Part shown: in pieces, positions 43,918 to 52,549 of the stretch
Layout of the letters: each line of letters begins with the position of its first letter
Numbering within the stretch: the first letter of the stretch is position 1
Source of the DNA: a virus
Length of the DNA: 64,000 bases
Virus record (IMG/VR): IMGVR_UViG_3300014838_000020
Span: 1 to 64,000 of that record
Direction: 5' to 3' (one strand)
Notes under the pieces: model-generated
What the model saw: the letters and a program-made list of their open reading frames with translations, nothing else
Databases searched by the model: none
What the model was told of the DNA's origin: nothing
Position numbers and translations under genes: made by a program

Positions 43918-45042
43918 TTAAAGATCGGGGTCATTAATATCTGGCCCATCGAAAAGCTTCTTACCAAATTCACTGTCTAATTCTTCTTCTATGTCCCTAT
44001 CTCTCTTCCTTCCTTGCTTGATAGCAGACCTTACATCTGCCAGTAACTCTTCCTTACGATTAGATTCTACCACAACCTTCAGTAGTTTGTCAGCACCTTG
44101 CTCCTTAAATTCTTTCCAAGAGAACCATGATCCGGCCTTCTTTACGACACCCAGTAAAATACTTATCCTATAGAGGTCGCCATCGAAGTCTATACCAACA
44201 TGGTCAAGGTACTGGCTTGTCTGGTTATAAAAATCTGTCCATCCTTGAATTAGGGGTGGACCATAAGAATTCTTGAGTGTCTTAATCATAATGGGAAATC
44301 CTACCTGCAAATCTTCACCATTCACCTTGTCAAAATATTTCTCTGTGCCTGGTCGAAGATACAAGACCACACTCATTTGATGCTTTACAGCGTGTCCTCC
44401 CGGTCTAACTAGTTGGTGGTAACCAGTTATGTCATCCCTCAACTGATTAATCATAAATATGGTCACATCAAATAGATCAGCCAATGGACCATTGGTTTGA
44501 ACACATCGTTTCATTACCGAGGCATTCCCACCAATTTTATCTTTTTTATCGGTTAGCTCTTGTTGAGAGTGAATAGTACCAGCAGCTCCAATGGAATCCC
44601 ACGCAATAGCACAGAACATATCGGACTTAATCATTCTAGTCATAATGTCCGTACCTGATTCAGCATCAGCTGGTTGGATAACTATCAGATTTTGGTCAAC
44701 AACAAACCCTAGTTTTTCAGCCCATTCCTTGTTGAAACGATGTTCGATATCAATGTAGCCTACTAACCTCTCTCCCTTGTAATAATCATAGCAGTCTTTA
44801 AGAGCAAGAACCGCCATAGTACTTTTACCACTATGTTCTTTACCAAAAATTTCGATTAGTTTACCCTCCGGCCAACCACCAATACCAAGAATATAGTCAA
44901 GGGTAGGAGAAAAGGTAGGAATAGCCTTTACATAATCGTAATCATCTCCCAATGATGCGACTGGCTTATGGGAACCTCTAGGAGTGAAATCCTTATTAAT
45001 TTCATCAATTAATTTAGTTAGTAGTTGTTTTTGATTTGCCAT
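43918..45042 (-). CDS. recA: RecA/UvsX-like recombinase
   Basis: A strand-exchange ATPase of 374 residues. I choose the ATG at 45042 with AAAGGAGAG upstream; the longer frame to 45111 runs through another small gene. Walker A is at residues 67-74 (GKEHSGKS), Walker B follows at CAIAWDSIGA, with a RecA-type loop 2 in GYHQLVRPGGHAVKHQ and the allosteric INQLRDD. The C-terminal ~90 residues are charged and include a Lys/Arg/Glu-rich tail. It should drive recombination-dependent replication and repair with the SSB and resolvases next to it. Confidence 0.88.
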   Translation of the reverse strand: MANQKQLLTKLIDEINKDFTPRGSHKPVASLGDDYDYVKAIPTFSPTLDYILGIGGWPEGKLIEIFGKEHSGKSTMAVLALKDCYDYYKGERLVGYIDIEHRFNKEWAEKLGFVVDQNLIVIQPADAESGTDIMTRMIKSDMFCAIAWDSIGAAGTIHSQQELTDKKDKIGGNASVMKRCVQTNGPLADLFDVTIFMINQLRDDITGYHQLVRPGGHAVKHQMSVVLYLRPGTEKYFDKVNGEDLQVGFPIMIKTLKNSYGPPLIQGWTDFYNQTSQYLDHVGIDFDGDLYRISILLGVVKKAGSWFSWKEFKEQGADKLLKVVVESNRKEELLADVRSAIKQGRKRDRDIEEELDSEFGKKLFDGPDINDPDL

Positions 45043-45151
45043 TTTGTTTCTTTGTCTCTCCTTTAGAGATATGCTCTTGTCTATCTTTAATAAATGCACT
45101 GGGACTGCCAAAGGTTCTTTGACAAATCGCGCAAAAGTGACTGTTCTTCAT
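45014..45151 (-). CDS. Small zinc-finger-like protein (45 residues)
   Basis: A short reading frame upstream of recA, overlapping the RecA start by about 29 bases. It starts with ATG after GGAGTAAGG and encodes CAICQRTF near residue 7-14 and a His at 27, a zinc-finger-like half, followed by a Lys/Gln-rich tail. It is the first gene after its promoter. Function unknown. Confidence 0.6.
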   Translation of the reverse strand: MKNSHFCAICQRTFGSPSAFIKDRQEHISKGETKKQNGKSKTTTN

Positions 45152-45165
45152 TTTTCCTTACTCCT

Positions 45166-45195
45166 AGTATACTATAGTTATACGGTACTTGGCAA
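45166..45195 (-). promoter_or_regulatory. Promoter before the recA operon
   Basis: TTGCCA at 45190-45195, 18-base spacer and TATACT at 45166-45171 reading leftward, located just after the polymerase stop codon. It precedes the GGAGTAAGG ribosome site of the first small gene by only a few bases. Confidence 0.6.
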
Positions 45196-45197
45196 CC

Positions 45198-48100
45198 TTA
45201 TCCATTATTTTTCAACAGATCGAGTCTCCAAATATTTTGGAGAGATAAGCCACTACTTAATTTTTCCACTTTGATAAGAACCGGAGTTCCTTGTTCTAAT
45301 TTATCTTCAACCATTTTGAAGACAGATGGGAATACTACAATTTGTAGTGTGTTTACACTACTGATTTCTCCATCTTCATCTGTCTCTTCAATAAACAGAC
45401 TGTCATCCTCCGGTAGATCCAACACAATCTGTGCCATCTTTTGACCAGGGTTTTTGCCCTTCTTGGTAACTAATGGTTTTATACTAGATAATAGACCACC
45501 AACAATGACTTTCTCTCCGGTTATCATATAATCTTCACCAGCAAAGGTTGTCTCTTTTCTAATAAGATCTGTGTAACCCTGTAATGGATTAATACTTACT
45601 AGAGAACCCAAGTTTGCTAATTCATTAGATGCTCTATTATCAAGATTTAGTTCTACTTTTAGACACTTAATTTTTGAAAGTGATCCATGACATAGTTCAC
45701 ATTCAATTTTATGAGGCCTTTCATAATCAGATGCTGCTACAAGACCTTCCTTAGCTATAATGAAATCGAGTAGAGAATTAGCTGTGGTCCCACTTAACGA
45801 ATCGAATGTACCAACAGATATCATTGAATACACTGCTCGTTTATTAATTCTAGTTTTAGATTTTTCTATTTTATCTACAAAATCACCCATAGAACTAAAT
45901 GGCTGTAACTGTTCTATTTTTTCTGAAGTAACTCCAGAAATAAACTTAATTGATTCTAAACCATATCGAATTGAATTACTCTTAGTAAGAGTAAACTTTC
46001 CTCCAGACTCATTAATATCTGGACCCAATACTGAGATACCCAATCTCCTAGCTTCTTTTGTATATAGTGGAGCCATTTTTGGATTTGTCCTAAAAAGTGC
46101 TGTCATATACTCATGAGGATAGTGCGTCTTTAGATAGGCACTCCAATACGTAATCATTGAATAACCAAGGGCATGACTCAGGTTAAAAGCATATTGTCCA
46201 AACTTTTCCATCTCATCAAATATACTATTCGCTAGATCGGCGTTTGTTCCGTTCGCTACAGATTTAGTTACGAAATTCGTTCGTTCGTCTTTCATCTTAT
46301 CTGCTTGAGACTTACCAATGATCTTACGTAGTTTATCTGCTTCCTGTAGGGAGTAGCCAGCAATTTCTACCGCTATCTTCATGGCCTGTTCCTGATATAC
46401 CAGAGTACCTAAAGTGTCACCAAGTATTGCTTTTAATTTTGGATGTTTATAAGTTACAGGAACTTTTTTATCACGCTTCTGAAGATATAACTCAAGATAA
46501 TTCAATCCGGTTTTCTCATCAATAGTTCTAGAAATACCTGGACGACATACGGAAAGCAGAGCAGCCAGTTCATCAATACTTTGTGGCTTAAATCTCTTAG
46601 AAAGACGAGATAAGTTTGAGGTTTCCAATTGGAACACCCCTAGATTATTACCACTAGAGATATCATCCCAAACTTGTTGATCCTCATAATACTTTTCCCA
46701 ATTATTTGACCAATCATAGAAATGATCTAAAACATCACCATGACGTTCTTTGATAAGTCTCATTGTTTCAGTAAGAGTAGAGAGAGTTCTGATACCCAAT
46801 AGGTCAATCTTTACAAATCCAAGATCTTCCACACCATGCATATCAAACTGGGTACTGATTTCTTCTTCACCCTTTTCTGCCTTAAACCTCAATGGCAGTT
46901 TACCAATTAAACTATCCTTGCTGACAACCATACCTCCAGCATGAACACCATGATGTCTCAGATGTCCCACTGTTTTAGGCAACAGCTCAAATAGTTTTGG
47001 ATATTTAACAGTCCAAGGACCAAATTCCATAGAGTAATGATCTAGTACTTGTTGCCATTCTAGATCTTTTAATAGTACCCCATCAATGTTATTTTCATTT
47101 ATGACTTTTGACATCTTATTAGCATCAGCAATCGGGATATCTAATCCTCTACAAAGATCTTTAATAGCCTGCTTATGAGCCATAGTATTAAAACTTCCAA
47201 TACTCGCTACAGAATTTTTACCGTATTTCGTTTCAAGATATTCTTTAACGAGATACCTTTGATCTTTAGGGACATCAATGTCGATATCTGGTAATGATAC
47301 TCTTCCCACATCGAGGAACCTTTCAAAGTACAGACCATGCTTGATTGCATCTACTTCTACAATTCCTAATGCTTTAGCAACGATTGATCCAGCAACACTT
47401 CCTCGTGCAGGCCCAATTAGAATGTCATTATTTTTTGACCATTCAATAATATCTTGAACAATTAGAAAATAGCCTTGAAAACCATGATCAATAATTACAC
47501 CGGTCTCATACAGAATTCTGTTCCAATATAGTTCAACTTCATCTGATGGAATATAAGGTTTAATCTTAAGGTTGAAACCTACCTCTATATTTCTTCGAAG
47601 AACTTCAGCGTCCATTTCTTTGTCATTATAGAATAATGGCATACCATGTTGACGAGGGATATTAGCATTACACTTTTCAGCTATTAATCCAGTATTCTTA
47701 ATGGCCTCATCTACAACATCATCTGGTAGATAATTAAGGCGTTGACGACTTTCTTGTTCAGAAAGCATTCCGAGTTGATTTTCTCCATATTGAAACCTAG
47801 TACTGTCATTCATGGTTTTACCCATCTGCACAGCCGTCAGGCATTCGTGTAAATACCAGTCATCTGGATTTGTATAGTGAGAATCATTAACGACTATTAA
47901 TGGAATCGATAATCTCTTAGCTAATGCAACAGATTCTTTATTCCATCTTTCTTGAGTTTCATCCTGGTATGTATGCAGTTCTAGATAGAATCGATCACCA
48001 AAGATAGCCTGTAACCTCGATGCATTTAATAATGCCTCTTGTGGATTAGTTAGAATATCCTTACCGATCCAACCTCCCATACACCCGCCATCGACTATTA

Positions 48101-48491
48101 GTCCTTCATTATATTTTTCGAGAAGTTCCCAGTCAATTCTAGGATCATAATATTTACCTTCTAAATAAGCCAAACTACTTAGAGCCCATAGATTTTCTAG
48201 ACCTTTATCGTTCATGGCTACAATAACCATGTGACCAGTTGATTGTCCACGCTTTTTAGTTTTATCTCTATCAAAACGGTCTTCACACATATATGCTTCA
48301 ATACCATAGATTGGTTTGATGTCATATTGCTTTGCGTATTTTTCGAGTTCTAGATGACCACCAACTTCACCGTGGTCAGTTAAAGCTACTGCTGAATAGT
48401 TTAATTCTTTTGCTCTCTTGACGATATCTTCAACATAAGAAATGCCATCCAAGGGGCTGTATTCACTATGATTGTGCAGCGATGCCCACAT
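45198..48491 (-). CDS. dnaE: DNA polymerase III alpha subunit (DnaE type)
   Basis: A family C replicative polymerase of 1097 residues. The N-terminal PHP domain begins at residue 1 with HNHSEYSPLDG and continues with ALTDHGEVGGHLE, YGIEAYM and DSHYTNPDD, so its metal-binding residues look intact and it could provide proofreading. The polymerase core holds Asp402 and Asp404 in PDIDIDV and the palm and fingers with KEYLETKYG and HHGVHAGG. C-terminal parts carry a helix-hairpin-helix region (KSKTRINKRAVYSMI) and an OB-like end. No separate epsilon or beta-clamp gene is in the window, so host factors may be used. It lies between the recA operon and a 31-residue gene. Confidence 0.93.
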   Translation of the reverse strand: MWASLHNHSEYSPLDGISYVEDIVKRAKELNYSAVALTDHGEVGGHLELEKYAKQYDIKPIYGIEAYMCEDRFDRDKTKKRGQSTGHMVIVAMNDKGLENLWALSSLAYLEGKYYDPRIDWELLEKYNEGLIVDGGCMGGWIGKDILTNPQEALLNASRLQAIFGDRFYLELHTYQDETQERWNKESVALAKRLSIPLIVVNDSHYTNPDDWYLHECLTAVQMGKTMNDSTRFQYGENQLGMLSEQESRQRLNYLPDDVVDEAIKNTGLIAEKCNANIPRQHGMPLFYNDKEMDAEVLRRNIEVGFNLKIKPYIPSDEVELYWNRILYETGVIIDHGFQGYFLIVQDIIEWSKNNDILIGPARGSVAGSIVAKALGIVEVDAIKHGLYFERFLDVGRVSLPDIDIDVPKDQRYLVKEYLETKYGKNSVASIGSFNTMAHKQAIKDLCRGLDIPIADANKMSKVINENNIDGVLLKDLEWQQVLDHYSMEFGPWTVKYPKLFELLPKTVGHLRHHGVHAGGMVVSKDSLIGKLPLRFKAEKGEEEISTQFDMHGVEDLGFVKIDLLGIRTLSTLTETMRLIKERHGDVLDHFYDWSNNWEKYYEDQQVWDDISSGNNLGVFQLETSNLSRLSKRFKPQSIDELAALLSVCRPGISRTIDEKTGLNYLELYLQKRDKKVPVTYKHPKLKAILGDTLGTLVYQEQAMKIAVEIAGYSLQEADKLRKIIGKSQADKMKDERTNFVTKSVANGTNADLANSIFDEMEKFGQYAFNLSHALGYSMITYWSAYLKTHYPHEYMTALFRTNPKMAPLYTKEARRLGISVLGPDINESGGKFTLTKSNSIRYGLESIKFISGVTSEKIEQLQPFSSMGDFVDKIEKSKTRINKRAVYSMISVGTFDSLSGTTANSLLDFIIAKEGLVAASDYERPHKIECELCHGSLSKIKCLKVELNLDNRASNELANLGSLVSINPLQGYTDLIRKETTFAGEDYMITGEKVIVGGLLSSIKPLVTKKGKNPGQKMAQIVLDLPEDDSLFIEETDEDGEISSVNTLQIVVFPSVFKMVEDKLEQGTPVLIKVEKLSSGLSLQNIWRLDLLKNNG

Positions 48492-48511
48492 CTTCTACTC
48501 CTTTACCTTTA

Positions 48512-48607
48512 TTAAACAAATCCTTCTCCAACATTATCGATTTCATAATGCTTATCTTCCCATTTGCGAAGATCTTCTCGAAGTTCTCCCCATCTAGTAT
48601 CTGTCAT
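48512..48607 (-). CDS. Short protein (31 residues) before polymerase gene
   Basis: A short frame with a strong AAGGAG ribosome site six bases from its ATG. The product begins MTDTRWGELREDLRKWEDK, an acidic amphipathic helix. The strong site just before the polymerase gene suggests it is truly translated, or that it sets the initiation rate of the polymerase by coupling. Function unknown. Confidence 0.5.
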   Translation of the reverse strand: MTDTRWGELREDLRKWEDKHYEIDNVGEGFV

Positions 48608-48627
48608 AATTCTCCTTATTGAGATAT

Positions 48628-48661
48628 GAGAACCCCAGGGATTTTACCCCCTGGGGAACTC
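48628..48661 (-). terminator. Strong hairpin between SSB and polymerase genes
   Basis: CCCCAGGG pairs perfectly with CCCTGGGG around an eight-base loop (core 48633-48656); GAG/CTC extends the stem past two mismatched pairs. A run of T does not follow on the minus strand, so it is not a textbook terminator. It may stabilise SSB mRNA or attenuate transcription into the polymerase gene. Confidence 0.45.
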
Positions 48662-48678
48662 TCTCTTTGTATTTGTAT

Positions 48679-49572
48679 TTAAACGTTTAATTCAGACTTA
48701 AGTTTTTCTCCATAAGTATCTTCACCAATAGTTACATCATCCTCATACTCATCGTCATCTTCCCATGAGTTGGAAACAGAACTCGTAGAAGAAGTATTTG
48801 AAGTAGTATTTGAAGGCTTTTGTCCATCCTTTACAGGCTCAATCCCATGAAGGTAGCGGTCATAATATTCCTGACTGCCCATTCTCCTAAGAAGACCCTC
48901 AATGTCTGGAAGGTACTGATTGTACTTACCAAGATCATCAATGGCTTTTCCATAAGCTGGAATAACTGAGTAAGTAGTTTGAGTACCCTTACCCATACGA
49001 ATAATTTCAAAATCACGGTCAGGCAAACTAAGTCCCTGATCATCCATTCTACTGGAATGGGTAGCAATTTGTCCCCAGAAGCGAATACCCTGGTTAATAA
49101 TTGCTACGTATGGAGCCTTAGCATCTTTGCCGTCTAGTTCATACTCGACAATAGCATCTCGATGTTCTGGATATCTATTCTCATCAGAACCAGCCATGAC
49201 TCGAACATTACGTCCTGTCTCTTCATCCTTAGTGAACTTTGGTTCTCGCAGAACTACAACACCATAACCAACTTCTCGGCGCATAGTCTCTGGAGTTTGC
49301 TTTGAACCAAAAGGACGAGCACACAGTTCGCACTCTTGACCGAAGTTTTCTCGACAGACATAGCTTCGCTTTTTGCCATCGTGAGATTGGACAAATTCGT
49401 GGATATCTACAAAGATGATATCGTCTGCTGGAGTAAGGAACCTTACCACCTTTGCTTCGATATCTCCCCATGAGAGAAACTTGGTGGTTAATCCTTTTGA
49501 ATAATCTCTATTCTGGTTGTTCAACTTTGCCATAGCATCGTTTACTACACCCATGCCTCTTTTAAGTGACAT
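48679..49572 (-). CDS. Single-stranded DNA-binding protein, T4 gp32-like
   Basis: A 297-residue ssDNA-binding protein. I choose the ATG at 49572 with AAAGG upstream; the longer frame would run into the hairpin leader. Residues 1-25 are basic, an N-terminal cooperativity segment. His58 or His64 with Cys73, Cys81 and Cys84 (CELC) reproduce the zinc site of T4 gp32. The C-terminal ~60 residues are Ser/Thr-rich then strongly acidic (WEDDDEYEDDVTIGED), the tail used by such proteins to dock partners. It should coat single strands for the polymerase, primase/helicase and RecA encoded around it. The gene has its own promoter and a leader with three hairpins. Confidence 0.82.
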   Translation of the reverse strand: MSLKRGMGVVNDAMAKLNNQNRDYSKGLTTKFLSWGDIEAKVVRFLTPADDIIFVDIHEFVQSHDGKKRSYVCRENFGQECELCARPFGSKQTPETMRREVGYGVVVLREPKFTKDEETGRNVRVMAGSDENRYPEHRDAIVEYELDGKDAKAPYVAIINQGIRFWGQIATHSSRMDDQGLSLPDRDFEIIRMGKGTQTTYSVIPAYGKAIDDLGKYNQYLPDIEGLLRRMGSQEYYDRYLHGIEPVKDGQKPSNTTSNTSSTSSVSNSWEDDDEYEDDVTIGEDTYGEKLKSELNV

Positions 49573-49591
49573 TTTTGTTACCTTTCTTTTA

Positions 49592-49656
49592 ACTATCATA
49601 TTTGATAGTATCTTTATCTCCATTTGGAGAATTGTGTGATGAGCGGTTTGCTCACC
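49592..49656 (-). promoter_or_regulatory. Three hairpins in the SSB leader
   Basis: Three successive stem-loops precede the SSB ribosome site: 49638-49656 (seven pairs, one of them G-U in RNA), 49617-49630 (five pairs) and 49592-49609 (ACTATC with GATAGT, six pairs). The last sits directly upstream of the AAAGG site. T4 gp32 represses its own translation through a structured leader, so a similar feedback is possible here; this is inference. Confidence 0.5.
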
Positions 49657-49666
49657 ATCTAGTTCA

Positions 49667-49695
49667 ATAGTACCGTAGTATTACTAGTTTGTCAA
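49667..49695 (-). promoter_or_regulatory. Promoter for SSB gene
   Basis: TTGACA at 49690-49695, a 17-base spacer and TACTAT at 49667-49672, reading leftward. The transcript would start near 49660 and have a leader of about 88 bases, enough to hold the three hairpins before the SSB start. Confidence 0.72.
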
Positions 49696-49712
49696 GTACC
49701 TTATTAGAAAAT

Positions 49713-49961
49713 CTAAACATCTGTATACATTGGATCGAGCATTGTAACTCGTTGTCCGGCATCGGTTTCCCAAATCATCGTATAGTTTTTACCATCACCT
49801 AAAGGTCGGGTAACAGAAGTTACTGTCCATATTTTGCGACACTTCTTGCATTCCCAAGTACTCCCTATATCAACTATTCTAGTTCTGCGAGAAACACCGG
49901 GAATTTTACAGTGATGAGGTTTCCTTTTTTTTGGCTTCAGACATCTTCTTTTTAGTCTCAT
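49713..49961 (-). CDS. Zinc-ribbon protein whose frame breaks at an A8 run
   Basis: An 82-residue basic protein containing HHCKIPGV (near residue 16) and WECKKCRKIW (near 36), a zinc-binding pair. The ATG at 49961 has no ribosome site. A GTG at 49980, preceded by AGAGG, opens a frame encoding a NUMOD3-like segment (SDETKKKMSEAKK) that reaches the A8 run (49925-49932) and then ends; deletion of one A would join it to this frame as a protein of about 88 residues. Either the true gene starts at the GTG and the sequence carries an indel, or slippage is used. The native function is unknown. Confidence 0.55.
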   Translation of the reverse strand: MRLKRRCLKPKKRKPHHCKIPGVSRRTRIVDIGSTWECKKCRKIWTVTSVTRPLGDGKNYTMIWETDAGQRVTMLDPMYTDV

Positions 49962-49980
49962 CGGAATGTTTTCTAACCAC
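49906..49980 (-). other. GTG-started 24-codon frame carrying a NUMOD3-like motif
   Basis: Reads VRKHSDETKKKMSEAKK and ends after the A8 run. The motif resembles NUMOD3 motifs of the homing endonucleases in this window. Its AGAGG ribosome site is well placed, five to eight bases from GTG. It probably represents the true N-terminus of the zinc-ribbon gene that follows. Confidence 0.5.
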
Positions 49981-49984
49981 CTAT

Positions 49985-50989
49985 TTACCTCTTTTTATAG
50001 TAGCCAAAACTATACTCTAAATATCCCAATGATTCCGGAATAAAATCTAATGAAGCTGGGTCTTCTCCGTCAGGGGTAGTTATAGCTCTTACCCTCGTAT
50101 AATCCTTTAATCCGTCTAAAATGACATTACAACCATTTTGTCCTGCACTATCTCCATCGAAAAATACGCTAACATTATCAAATCTTCTTAAAAGGATTAA
50201 TTGTTCTTTTGAGACAGATGCACCGAACGAGGCTACTACATCGTTGATACCTCTGGACTTTAACACTAGAACACTCATTGGGCTTTCGACAACATAACAG
50301 TGATTATTATCAACAATATTATTAAGATTATACAACGAATACTTACGAGGGAAACCCCTCGTATTTCTATATTTTGCCACATTTTGGGTATCATCTAATC
50401 TCCTTGATACCCATCCTACTAGATCATTATCAATAAAATGGGGTAGTACATTACGTTGTACTTTTATGATTTCTTTAGATTTATCTCGTTCATATCCTGG
50501 ATCTAATATACCAGTTTTCATTTCTTTTTGAACCTCATATGAAACTCCACGCTCTAATAAATACTCAGATGGTTGAATCCATTCATCTAAGATTCTCTCT
50601 GAATATCGTGGAATTAATAGTTCTTTTGGTAAACCTTTATCTTTTAATAATTTATCTAATTTAACTATAAATTGTTCAACCGGAATTGGTTGTAATGCTT
50701 CCGAATAGTTTTTAATCTTGTTAATAGCATCATTTTTAGAAAGATCTAGAACATTTTGAACAAGCCATATAATTGTTCCACCACCGCAGGTAAAACAATT
50801 GAATAAAAGTGTATCTTTATTCAGACTTGCAGAAGGATTTTGATCACCATGAGCATGAAGCCCAAAATTTAGTGTACAAGAGTGTAAAATCTCATTATTA
50901 TTAATCTGTAGATTTTTGGCACCCAATAGATCTTCTAATAGATTTTCAACATCTAAACCTGGGAATACATCATTTAAATAATTATTCAT
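49985..50989 (-). CDS. DnaG-type primase
   Basis: A 334-residue primase. N-terminal zinc-finger region: Cys38, His47 and the Cys65/Cys68 pair (CFTCGGG) with GDQNPSASL between. TOPRIM core: Glu235 in YVVESPMSVL and DGD at 278-280 in FFDGDSAGQNG. The C-terminus ends soon after, so there is no DnaB-interacting domain of the E. coli type. It lies next to the DnaB-like helicase (six bases apart), making a compact primosome set. Confidence 0.85.
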   Translation of the reverse strand: MNNYLNDVFPGLDVENLLEDLLGAKNLQINNNEILHSCTLNFGLHAHGDQNPSASLNKDTLLFNCFTCGGGTIIWLVQNVLDLSKNDAINKIKNYSEALQPIPVEQFIVKLDKLLKDKGLPKELLIPRYSERILDEWIQPSEYLLERGVSYEVQKEMKTGILDPGYERDKSKEIIKVQRNVLPHFIDNDLVGWVSRRLDDTQNVAKYRNTRGFPRKYSLYNLNNIVDNNHCYVVESPMSVLVLKSRGINDVVASFGASVSKEQLILLRRFDNVSVFFDGDSAGQNGCNVILDGLKDYTRVRAITTPDGEDPASLDFIPESLGYLEYSFGYYKKR

Positions 50990-50994
50990 ATTTA

Positions 50995-52305
50995 TTAATC
51001 TCCCACCGTATCTCCAACTGTATCTGCATCCAGATCTAATTCTTTAATTACTTCAATAGATGATTTGTCGTCCATGACATACTCCATTAGATAAGATTTT
51101 AAACTACTTCGTCTAGATTTTAGAATTTCAAATACTTTAACTTCTTGTTTCATCATTTCTTGAGTGGCAGAAATACCTATAGCCATACTAACATTTTGTT
51201 CAATCTGTGAAGACAAAGCAATATGCTGCAGTCCACCACGTTGATTCTTCTTATTTTGTGAATCTCTGTTGAATTGAACGAGCCAAATACTTGCTAGATT
51301 CATTTCCTTATTAATTCTAGTGATATCAACGATGAGTTCACCCATCTGTGCTGTCTGGGCATTATTGTTGCCTCTATAACTACCCTCTGGGGTTAACCAA
51401 CTTAACTGGTCACCTATTACTAATTCTGCACCCCAAAGTTTTGCTCTACTATATAGATCTTGTACGGTTCGTTCAGATGCATGAGAAGGAGTATCGATAA
51501 GTAGGTTATCACCAAATGATTCAATCTCTGTCCGAGCACTTTTAAGTTGCTCTAACTCTAGAGAGTTTAGCTCTCCTCTTTCATATTTGGAAAAACTAAC
51601 ACCACTTACTAGACAGTCCAACCGCTTTAGTTCCAGCTCTTTATCGAGCTCAAGATTCAACAGATAAACTTTTGTACCACGGCGAGCAGCTTCTAGAGCT
51701 AACTTTGCACCAGTTAAGGATTTACCAATTCCAGTGTAACCAACAATTACTGCTAGTTCCCCTGGATGAATACCATATAGTTGGTCATTAATTAGATCCC
51801 AACCGAAATAAATGCCCTTACGTTTTTTTGATTTTTCTAAATCAATTGTAGAATCAATATACTCATCTACTCTATGTTGGAATCTATCTTTATATACTTC
51901 AATACGTTCTCTAGTTGAAGTATCTTCTTGAACTTTAGATAATCTTGATATAGCAATATTAATTGCTTTTTCTGGATCATCATCTAAAGCATCAGCTGAT
52001 TCCAAAAGAATTTTTTGTACGTTGGCTCTACGATATTTCTCTAACAGATCATTAGTAATAATATGAACCAGATATTCTTCATCAGGCCATCCAGTAGTAT
52101 TAAAATAACTTTCAAACTTTATTTTCAAAAGATTTTCAGTTGGTGCTGTTTTAAATTCTGATTTAATTAAGTAATCTAAAGCAAATTTGTATATTTCTCT
52201 AATAGAATTATCGAAAAAATGCTCAGATCTTACACCTTTATCCCACAGATACTGTAGGTCGTTAATATTGACAAAATTCCTAATTGCTGTATATTCTAAA
52301 TCCAT
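50995..52305 (-). CDS. DnaB-like replicative helicase
   Basis: A 436-residue hexameric-helicase-type ATPase. Residues ~1-130 resemble the N-terminal helical domain of DnaB. The RecA-like core starts at ~165 with YFGWDLINDQLYGIHPGELAVI, Walker A GYTGIGKS (189-196), Walker B VIGDQLSWL, and a late QIEQNVSMAIGI region. The C-terminus carries a duplicated TVGD. It unwinds DNA ahead of the polymerase with the loader encoded nearby. Confidence 0.85.
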   Translation of the reverse strand: MDLEYTAIRNFVNINDLQYLWDKGVRSEHFFDNSIREIYKFALDYLIKSEFKTAPTENLLKIKFESYFNTTGWPDEEYLVHIITNDLLEKYRRANVQKILLESADALDDDPEKAINIAISRLSKVQEDTSTRERIEVYKDRFQHRVDEYIDSTIDLEKSKKRKGIYFGWDLINDQLYGIHPGELAVIVGYTGIGKSLTGAKLALEAARRGTKVYLLNLELDKELELKRLDCLVSGVSFSKYERGELNSLELEQLKSARTEIESFGDNLLIDTPSHASERTVQDLYSRAKLWGAELVIGDQLSWLTPEGSYRGNNNAQTAQMGELIVDITRINKEMNLASIWLVQFNRDSQNKKNQRGGLQHIALSSQIEQNVSMAIGISATQEMMKQEVKVFEILKSRRSSLKSYLMEYVMDDKSSIEVIKELDLDADTVGDTVGD

Positions 52306-52328
52306 TAAGTTTAAACTCCGTTTAACTG

Positions 52329-52529
52329 TTATAGATCATTGTGATCGACGACGGGAATTGCTTCTAGTATCATAATACAATCATTAATCGTATCTTTGTG
52401 TTCACCATCGAGAACTTCTAGAACTACCTTACCAAACGGTGAATCATCAAATTTCGAAGAAGGCATTTCCATCTTCTTAAATAGTTTTAGCGCTGCTATT
52501 GCAACACTTTTCTCAATTAACTCACTCAT
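52329..52529 (-). CDS. Short hypothetical protein
   Basis: A 66-residue helical protein (LIEKSVAIAALKLFKKMEM; DTINDCIMILEAIPV) with no recognised domain. It sits between loader and helicase genes, so a small replication accessory is possible. Confidence 0.55.
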   Translation of the reverse strand: MSELIEKSVAIAALKLFKKMEMPSSKFDDSPFGKVVLEVLDGEHKDTINDCIMILEAIPVVDHNDL

Positions 52530-52549
52530 GACTTCCTTCTTTCGTTTGT

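Noticed and set aside
43918-45111. Long form of RecA starting at 45111
   Set aside because: The extra 23 residues overlap a zinc-finger-like small gene; the ATG at 45042 has an AAAGGAGAG site and gives a normal RecA start.
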